Assembly (NCBI GenBank): GCA_963813345.1
Contig: CAWEYR010000010.1
Coordinates: 1-64,000 of the forward strand
Direction: 5' to 3'
From: CAWDDA01 sp963813345
Lineage (GTDB): Bacteria > Acidobacteriota > Blastocatellia > RBC074
Length of the DNA stretch: 64,000 nt
Made by a program: the position numbers and the translations under genes
In this document: piece by piece, positions 58,639 to 64,000 of the stretch
Position numbering within the stretch: the stretch's first letter is position 1
Layout of the letters: each line of letters starts with the position of its first letter
The notes under the pieces: model-generated
What the model was told of the DNA's origin: nothing
Database searches by the model: none
What the model saw: the letters and a program-made list of their open reading frames with translations, nothing else

Positions 58639-59627
58639 TGTTTCAACTTCTCAGCTTCCGCAGTCAGCGCCGGCACGATCTCAAACAAATCGCCGACAAT
58701 GCCATAGTCTGCAATCTCAAAGATCGGAGCCTCAGCATCCTTATTGATCGCGACAATTGTTCTTGCCCCCTTCATCCCGACAATGTGCTGGATAGCGCCG
58801 GAGATGCCGACGGCAAGATAGAGTTTTGGAGCTACTGTCTGACCGGAGGATCCTATCTGTCGATCCATCGGAAGCCATTCGTTGTCACAGATTGGACGCG
58901 AGGCGGCAAGCTCGGCGCCGAGAGCCCTGGCCAGCTTTTCGACGATCTCGATATTCTTCTGCTCCTTGATTCCGCGGCCGACTGAGACAATCAACGGAGC
59001 CTGCGTCAGGTCGACGGCTGCCTTCGTCTCCTTGAATCGCTCTTCAGGCTGCTGACGGATGATGTCAGCATCGAGATTCAGAGCGATGGATTCGACCGCC
59101 GCAGTTCCGGTTTCGCATTCATCACCGCGAAACGAGCCGATCTGAAAGCTGACAAAATGTGGCGGCTCGCCTGTGGGTACAACATCGGCAACCAGCTTTC
59201 CCTGAAAAGCCTGCCGCGTGAAAACAGGTTTGCCGTCTTCGATCTTGTGGGAAATGCAATCGCCAACCAGAACGCGATTGTATGAGGCCGCGAGCTTTGG
59301 TGCAAAGTCGCGCACTTCATAGGTATGCGTCATAAGAACGATCGCGGGCTGCAGCTTGTCGATGACCTGCCTCAACGCGTGCGTGTATCCGTCGGCGGTG
59401 TAGTCCTTCAGCCAATCGCTTTCAGCGGTGTAGACCGTCTTGACTTTTCTGGCTGCCACCTCGGATGCCATCGAGTTGATGCTCTGCCCACTTTGCCCCA
59501 GGAGAACGGCTGAGGTTTCGATCCCGAGCTCGGAACCAATCAACTGTGCTGCGCGCACGGCTTCATACGATGCGCGATTGATCTTCCCATCTACATGTTC
59601 AATGAATACCAGGATTCCATTTGCCAT
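58635..59627 (-). CDS. etfA: Electron transfer flavoprotein alpha subunit
   Basis: 330 intact residues. N-terminal domain MANGILVFIEHVDGKINRAS; C-terminal FAD domain with LIVSVGRGIKEQKNIEIVEK, GAELAASRPICDNEWLPMDR, QIGSSGQTVAPKLYLAVGIS and GAIQHIVGMKGARTIVAINK, the signature of EtfA/FixB. Partner of the beta subunit (25 bases upstream) and electron donor to the ETF-QO gene it overlaps. Confidence 0.95.
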   Translation of the reverse strand: MANGILVFIEHVDGKINRASYEAVRAAQLIGSELGIETSAVLLGQSGQSINSMASEVAARKVKTVYTAESDWLKDYTADGYTHALRQVIDKLQPAIVLMTHTYEVRDFAPKLAASYNRVLVGDCISHKIEDGKPVFTRQAFQGKLVADVVPTGEPPHFVSFQIGSFRGDECETGTAAVESIALNLDADIIRQQPEERFKETKAAVDLTQAPLIVSVGRGIKEQKNIEIVEKLARALGAELAASRPICDNEWLPMDRQIGSSGQTVAPKLYLAVGISGAIQHIVGMKGARTIVAINKDAEAPIFEIADYGIVGDLFEIVPALTAEAEKLKQ

Positions 59628-59651
59628 ATTGCTGTTTCGCCGCGTCCTTTC

Positions 59652-60432
59652 TTAAAAGACCCTCGCCTCGTTCTTCAGTTTCTCGATCAGGCGGGCTGCA
59701 GCCTCTGCAGCCGATCCTTCGATAAATTGCGTCTGCTTGTTCTTCTGAGGAACGTAGAGGCGCCGAAACTCCATTCGCGGCGTGAGCACGGATGAATCAA
59801 GCCCAAGGTCCTGCTGATTGAGCTTTTTGATCTCTTTCTTTTTCGCCGGCCATGATTCCCTTGAGAGTCGCGTAACGAAGGGTATTGATGCCGGATTGAA
59901 TAGTCAGAACTGCTGGTGAGGGCATGACGACCCACTGAAAGAACCCGTTCTCGAGCTCGCGCTTGACGCGAATTCCACCGTTGGCTTTCTGCACATCCAT
60001 GACAATCGTTGTGTGCGGGAGGCCCAGCAGCTCCGCGGCGATGACGCCCGTTTGAGCAAAACCGAAATCGTCAGACTGAAGTCCTGTGAGCAGCAGATCA
60101 AATCCTTCCGTTTTTGCTGCAGCCGCAATCGCAGACGCGATACCAAAAGCATCGAGCCCCGAAAATGCGGGGTCATCAAGGTGTAGTCCCCTGTCGGCAC
60201 CGCGTGCGAGCGCTTCCTTGATCACCGACTGCACGCGCTGCGGGCCGAGTGAAAGGGCGATCACTTCGCCACCGTGTTTTTCCTTGAGTTCGAGCGCCGC
60301 TTCAAGCGCGTAGGCATCGGATTCATTGATCTCGTATGTGAGATCGCGTTCCTGAATCCATGTGCCTTGCTCGTTGATTCGCAGCACCGAATCGTTCTTC
60401 GGCACCTGCTTCAAGCAAACTATGATCTTCAT
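59652..60432 (-). CDS. etfB: Electron transfer flavoprotein beta subunit, frameshifted
   Basis: ATG 60430-60432 starts MKIIVCLKQVPKNDSVLRIN; AMP/FAD-contact motifs LLLTGLQSDDFGFAQTGVIA and ELLGLPHTTIVMDVQ; then QWVVMPSPAVLTIQSGINTL and RYATLKGIM. The frame changes near 59845; the next frame reads AKKKEIKKLNQQDLGLDSSV, RRLYVPQK, GSAAEAAARLIEKLKNEARV and ends TAA 59652-59654. Combined about 260 residues, normal. The AGGAG upstream is somewhat distant from the ATG. Confidence 0.93.
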
Positions 60433-60458
60433 ATAATGAAAAGCTCCTGATTAAGTTA

Positions 60459-60597
60459 GTGCTGAGTGCTGAGTGCGGAGCTGACGAGTTCAAGCTTTAG
60501 CTTGCGGTCTACACCAGATCCGAAGACGCAAGCTGAAGCTTGAACTCAAACTGCGCTTCAGCGTCTGGCAGCACTCAGCGCCTCCTCCAGCACTCAC
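60459..60597. repeat. R2 + R3 repeat cluster upstream of etfB
   Basis: R2 units flank (GTGCTGAGTGCTGAGTGCGG near 60460-60479; CAGCACTCAGCG and CAGCACTCAC near 60571-60596), and a central R3 hairpin pairs GAGTTCAAGCTTTAGCTTGCG (60486-60506) with CGCAAGCTGAAGCTTGAACTC (60527-60547). Separates the divergent-looking ETF operon from the next minus-strand genes. Confidence 0.88.
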
Positions 60598-60603
60598 ATC
60601 TCA

Positions 60604-61329
60604 TCATGCCATATCGCCGCGCTCGTCCCCGACAGGTTCTACTCTGGACTTTTCCCTCGCCAGAAGTTCCTTCACACTTTCTGGCGCGGCAAATCCGTGT
60701 TTATGTCGCAGACCGGCAAGCAATCCCTCAATCCAACGTCCGCCCGGAATCCAGCGCCAGAACCGGTTCGCCTTTCCGAACCAGACAGAGGTCGCGTCCC
60801 AATGAACAAAGAAGTATGTCGGGCCATAGTTGGGTTCATCATGCCGGTCATTCACAAAATGCAGGGACGGTTCGTAGGAAGTCGTGGTCCTCTTTCTGGC
60901 ACTGTCGAACTTGTGACTCGACCAGAAAGGCTCAAAATTGATGACGTAATCCTCAGTTGCAAGATGATCGAACAGTTTGTCTCGATCCTGGACACTCAGC
61001 TCGATGTAACTTTTTCTGAACCCGTGAATTCGGGTGATCATCTGCCAGACGGGACTACTCCGATAGGCGCCGCAATGGGCAAGCAGATTGCGCGCCGTCA
61101 ACAAATGTTCGGCAATCATCGCCGCGTCATGCGGGTCCGCGGCATTTGCATCGACGGCGATGCGGTCAAATACGAGACCTGCGCGTTCGTGATCCGCTTC
61201 AGTCGGGAATTCCCCTTCCAACTTGCAATCAATCAGCTTTGGCACCAGAAGCCTTTGTTCAAGGCGCGAAAGTTGTTGCCAGGGAGTTTTGGTTTCAGAT
61301 GGTGTTTTGAGTTCGTCGGGAGAAGTCAT
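60604..61329 (-). CDS. Conserved-looking protein, unknown
   Basis: 241 intact residues, no signal peptide or membrane helix. Acidic N-terminal part (DELKTPSETKTPWQQLSRLE), a central block VFDRIAVDANAADPHDAAMI, HLLTARNLLAHCGAYRSSPV, DRDKLFDHLATEDYVINFEP, FWSSHKFDSARKR, and an aromatic block YGPTYFFVHWDATSVWFGKA followed by RFWRWIPGGRWIEGLLAGLR. Many Trp/Phe residues near the end suggest an enzyme or binding pocket. Its ATG shares a 4-base overlap with the esterase stop, so the two are cotranscribed. Family not recognised. Confidence 0.75.
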   Translation of the reverse strand: MTSPDELKTPSETKTPWQQLSRLEQRLLVPKLIDCKLEGEFPTEADHERAGLVFDRIAVDANAADPHDAAMIAEHLLTARNLLAHCGAYRSSPVWQMITRIHGFRKSYIELSVQDRDKLFDHLATEDYVINFEPFWSSHKFDSARKRTTTSYEPSLHFVNDRHDEPNYGPTYFFVHWDATSVWFGKANRFWRWIPGGRWIEGLLAGLRHKHGFAAPESVKELLAREKSRVEPVGDERGDMA

Positions 61330-62195
61330 CGATGTTCTCCGCTCAAATATGGAAAAAGGAATCGAAGCGCCGGTTCCACTCGTTCTCGCCAGGCACGTTC
61401 GTTGTGCAGTCCGCCTCGCGCCTCGAGATATTTCAGATCATCACCCTGCCGCCAACCTCGAGCGCTGAGCGCATCCTTCAGACTGCGAACCATCGTCGCA
61501 GTGCCGCTTCCCTCCTGTGTTCCAATGTCGAGCCAGATTTTCGTGGAGGGTTTCACAGGAACCTTGTTTATGTGCCGCAGGATGCCTCCCCGATCCCACC
61601 ATACCGACGGCGACATGACAAGCAGCTTTCCGAAGACGGTAGGATACTTGAGACCGATATAGAGACTGACAAGTCCGCCAAGTGATGAGCCGCCAAGACC
61701 CGTAGTCGAAGGGCCAGTAAGCGTCCTGTATCGCTCATCGATGAACGGCTTGAGCTCCTCGACCAGTAACCGGCCGTAAAGGTCCGCGCTACCGCCTCTC
61801 TTAAGCCGTGCATCCCACGATGGAGTGTACTCATCGAGCCGATGCTCGCCCGTATTGTAGATGCCGACCACGATCAGAGGCTCGATTTCGCGCGCAGCAA
61901 TCAGCTTTTCAACCGTCTCATCAACGCACCAGTCTTCCCCCCTGACATATGCTGTAGCCCCGTCGAACAGATTCTGTCCATCATGCAGATAGAGCACCGG
62001 GTACCTGCGCGCCGCGCTCTGCTCGTACTCCGGAGGCAAATAGACGAGTACATTTCGTTTTTCAGGAAGAAACCGGGACTCGAAATCCGGGTGCATGCGG
62101 AAATCGCCCGTCAGGGTGTGGTCCGGGCCCTGAGGGCTGTACCGGTGAAGTTGTTCAGCCATACCGTCAAAAGCCGGCGGAGCCTCGTTCTTCAT
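61326..62195 (-). CDS. Esterase-family alpha/beta hydrolase (enterochelin esterase-like)
   Basis: 289 intact residues without a signal peptide. Domain order fits the Esterase D/Fes C-terminal family: PEKRNVLVYLPPEYEQSA, RYPVLYLHDGQNLFDGATAY, EPLIVVGIYNTGEHRLDEYT, nucleophile Ser in TGLGGSSLGGLVSLYIGLKY (about 170), Asp/His end in GLHNERAWRERVEPALRFLF. Cleaves an ester such as an O-acyl or siderophore trilactone; substrate unknown. Operon with the unknown protein that follows. The start ATG is preceded by a region overlapping no other gene. Confidence 0.85.
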   Translation of the reverse strand: MKNEAPPAFDGMAEQLHRYSPQGPDHTLTGDFRMHPDFESRFLPEKRNVLVYLPPEYEQSAARRYPVLYLHDGQNLFDGATAYVRGEDWCVDETVEKLIAAREIEPLIVVGIYNTGEHRLDEYTPSWDARLKRGGSADLYGRLLVEELKPFIDERYRTLTGPSTTGLGGSSLGGLVSLYIGLKYPTVFGKLLVMSPSVWWDRGGILRHINKVPVKPSTKIWLDIGTQEGSGTATMVRSLKDALSARGWRQGDDLKYLEARGGLHNERAWRERVEPALRFLFPYLSGEHR

Positions 62196-62216
62196 GTACA
62201 GGCTGCGCGGGCTCCG

Positions 62217-62222
62217 TATAAT
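62217..62222 (+). promoter_or_regulatory. Candidate -10 element before the transporter gene
   Basis: TATAAT on the plus strand about 50 bases upstream of the queuosine-transporter start; no strong -35 seen. Confidence 0.35.
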
Positions 62223-62234
62223 AGCGTGTTCCAG

Positions 62235-62254
62235 GCGGAGTAGGAATGCTCCGC
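62235..62254 (+). promoter_or_regulatory. Leader hairpin before the transporter gene
   Basis: GCGGAG/CTCCGC stem with an 8-base loop TAGGAATG, 18 bases before the ATG at 62273. The loop TAG could pair with CTA of GGACTAAATG near the start. Position would suit a preQ1-responsive leader, but the sequence does not match a known preQ1 aptamer well. Confidence 0.25.
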
Positions 62255-62272
62255 GTTACCCGAAAGGACTAA

Positions 62273-62980
62273 ATGTATTGGAATTGGCAGCAAACTCCTC
62301 ACCTCATCGTAATTACAAGTACTACGATCTCATGATGGCCGCCTTTGTAACGGTTCTACTTGTGCGCCAACGTCATCGGCGTGCAGAAGGTATCGATCCT
62401 TGGCGGCCTCACATTTGGTACTGGTATCCTCTTCTTTCCACTGAGCTATGTCTTTGGCGACATACTTACCGAAGTCTACGGCTATGCGCGATCGAGGCGT
62501 GTCATCTGGGCTGGTTTTGCGCGTTGATCTTTGCGGCGGGCATGAGCTGGGTGATTGTCAAAATGCCTCCAGGGCCCGGGCTGGCCGCACCAACCCGCAT
62601 ACGACTTCGTCTTCGGCAATACACCCCGCATCATCTTTGCTTCGCTGATTGCATTCTGGGCAGGCGAATTCACGAATTCCTTCCTGCTGGCAAAGATGAA
62701 GCTAATGACAAACGGGAAATGGCTGTGGACAAGAACAATTGGTTCGACTGTCGGAGGCGAATGTGTCGATTCGCTAATCTTTTACCCCCTGGCGTTTGCA
62801 GGCATCTGGGCGACGGCTGACGTGATCCAGGTAATGATCACCAATTACGCTTTCAAGGTGATCTGGGAAATCCTCGCAACTCCAGTTACTTACAGGGTCG
62901 TCAACTTTCTCAAGCGCGCGGAGCACGAGGACTATTTTGACAGGAACACAAAGTTCACTCCGTTTTCTCTCGAAGCGTGA
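62273..62980 (+). CDS. Queuosine precursor transporter (YhhQ/VUT family), frameshifted
   Basis: Integral membrane importer of the 7-deazaguanine precursor preQ0/preQ1 used to make queuosine in tRNA. About 235 residues. Pieces in different frames: YKYYDLMMAAFVTVLL, CANVIGVQKVSILGGLTFGT, FFPLSYVFGDILTEVYGYAR, FAAGMSWVIVKMPPGPG, then intact PRIIFASLIAFWAGEFTNSF, TIGSTVGGECVDSLIFYPLA and VMITNYAFKVIWEILATPVT, all typical of COG1738. The ATG 62273 and the coding frame disagree by one or two bases; TTG 62278 is an in-frame alternative. Confidence 0.85.
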
Positions 62981-63060
62981 TTGCCCGAGAGCCCTGTTGG
63001 TTGTTACCTTATACATTCACGAGAGACATCAAATACAAGAATCTGTGAGGTCCAGTTAAA

Positions 63061-64000
63061 TTGAGTACTCGCACAGCAGACCGTTTGAAGAACAATATCG
63101 AGGCTGCCCGCAACACACTCGACGCGCATGTACGCGAAACAGTCGCGTGGCACTTCAATCCGGAAACAGGCTCACCGTTCTGGCTCGAGTTTGCAAAAAA
63201 GCTCGACTGGGATCCGAGAAAGGAGATCCAGCGCTATGAGGACCTGGATCGCTTCGGGTTCTTTGAGGATGAATGGCTTCGAGGTGGCCCGGTGCGCAGG
63301 TGGGTGCCAAAAGCACTCAGCAACCAGCCGATCTATACTTTCGAGACTGGAGGCAGCACCGGAGTGCCAAAGTCGCGAATCAACATCAATGACTTTCGTA
63401 CCGATTACGAGATATTCAGTGAAACATTGCCGGATGAGTATTTCCCAAAGGGTGCTGACTGGCTGATGCTTGGTCCGTCGGGACCGCGAAGGCTCAGGTT
63501 GGCGGTTGAACATCTGGCTCAGCACCGCGGCGGAATCTCATTTTGCGTTGACCTTGATCCGCGATGGGTGATCAAGCTGGTCAAGTGGGGTGAGATGGCG
63601 ATGATGGAGCGTTACAAGCAGCACGTTATCGACCAGGCGGTCACGATTCTGAAGGCGCACGACAACGTCAGATGCATGTTCACGACGCCCAAACTGCTCG
63701 AGGCTTTATGTGAGAGGGTGTCGTTGAAGAAGGCGGGCATCACCGGAGTGTTTTGTGGAGGCACCGAAATGACTCCTCAATTCCATCGGTTCGCCGTCGA
63801 AGAGTTGATGGAAGGTGGCTATTTCGCTGCTACGTACGGAAACACTCTGATGGGACTGGCGGCACACAAGCCGCCCGAGCCTGAAGACAACTGGGCAATC
63901 ATCTATTTTCCTCCTAGTCCGCGAGCAATGATCGAAGTCGTCGATCCGGATGAGCCCACAAAGCTGGTCGGTTACGGCGAGACAGGGAGAGTGCGACTGA
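63061..64000 (+). CDS. Adenylate-forming ligase, PaaK-like, partial
   Basis: Open from TTG 63061 to the window edge, 313 residues. Phenylacetate-CoA-ligase-type features: ATP motif in YTFETGGSTGVPKSRININD, DWLMLGPSGPRRLRLAVEHL, LVKWGEMAMMERYKQH, TTPKLLEALCERV, GVFCGGTEMTPQFHRFAVEE and YFAATYGNTLMGLAAHKPPE (the A5-like YGxT motif). Probably activates an aryl or small acid as an adenylate; the substrate and the C-terminal domain are outside the window. Upstream, 63 to 80 bases separate it from the transporter gene; TTG start chosen because it follows a run lacking in-frame ATG. Confidence 0.75.
   Translation, partial: MSTRTADRLKNNIEAARNTLDAHVRETVAWHFNPETGSPFWLEFAKKLDWDPRKEIQRYEDLDRFGFFEDEWLRGGPVRRWVPKALSNQPIYTFETGGSTGVPKSRININDFRTDYEIFSETLPDEYFPKGADWLMLGPSGPRRLRLAVEHLAQHRGGISFCVDLDPRWVIKLVKWGEMAMMERYKQHVIDQAVTILKAHDNVRCMFTTPKLLEALCERVSLKKAGITGVFCGGTEMTPQFHRFAVEELMEGGYFAATYGNTLMGLAAHKPPEPEDNWAIIYFPPSPRAMIEVVDPDEPTKLVGYGETGRVRL

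Overview
The window looks like a chromosomal segment from an Acidobacteriota bacterium, most likely Blastocatellia-like. This rests on family content, not on a database search: three large Oar-type TonB-dependent receptors with an N-terminal carboxypeptidase-regulatory domain, an ADOP permease (acidobacterial duplicated orphan permease), a Ser/Thr kinase fused to a TolB/PD40 propeller behind an ECF sigma factor, a sugar dehydrogenase ending in a TIGR03437-like domain, and a DUF1501/planctomycete-cytochrome pair.

Layout. 1-5.9 kb: EF-G-like gene (cut by the window edge), myo-inositol oxygenase, PQQ-propeller protein, acetyl-CoA synthetase, PRC-barrel protein. 6-14 kb: TonB receptor 1, a complete insertion sequence with target duplication, an amidohydrolase remnant and a secreted nitrilase-family enzyme. 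14-24 kb: SMC, small secreted and zinc-ribbon membrane proteins, SelB, sugar dehydrogenase. 24-33.5 kb: PruA/RocA, a double thioredoxin protein, the DUF1015-serA-serC serine cluster, a DUF6351 protein and a YdeI protein. 33.5-42.1 kb: ADOP permease, a three-copy tandem array of a small secreted protein gene, and a kinase plus sigma factor, with a second ADOP 3' end marking the far side. 42-53.7 kb: TonB receptors 2 and 3, DUF1501 and PSD1 proteins. 53.7-64 kb: miaA, an unlisted 29-residue membrane peptide, DsbD, the ETF-QO/etfA/etfB electron-transfer operon, an unknown protein with an esterase, a queuosine-precursor transporter, and a partial adenylate-forming ligase.

Two things dominate the window. 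First, roughly half of the genes, including housekeeping ones (EF-G, SMC, Acs, EtfB, DsbD), are broken by single-base frameshifts while the protein similarity continues in another frame. This points to consensus errors more than to real decay, so frameshifted genes are annotated here as whole loci. Second, the intergenic gaps carry at least five families of palindromic repeats (called R1 to R5 here). Several of them touch or enter coding sequence: R1 supplies the end of the PQQ protein, R3 the stop of miaA, and R5 lies in frame inside the PSD1 protein.

Functionally the window combines aerobic carbon and electron handling (acetate activation, proline/glutamate catabolism, ETF to quinone), serine synthesis, tRNA modification (MiaA, queuosine import), selenocysteine decoding (SelB), periplasmic thiol redox (DsbD and a TlpA-like protein) and polymer or siderophore uptake at the outer membrane. 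The best candidates for something undescribed are the DUF1015 protein in the serine operon, the tandem secreted-protein array bracketed by ADOP sequences, the tiny membrane peptide coupled to miaA, and the R5 insertion inside a coding region.
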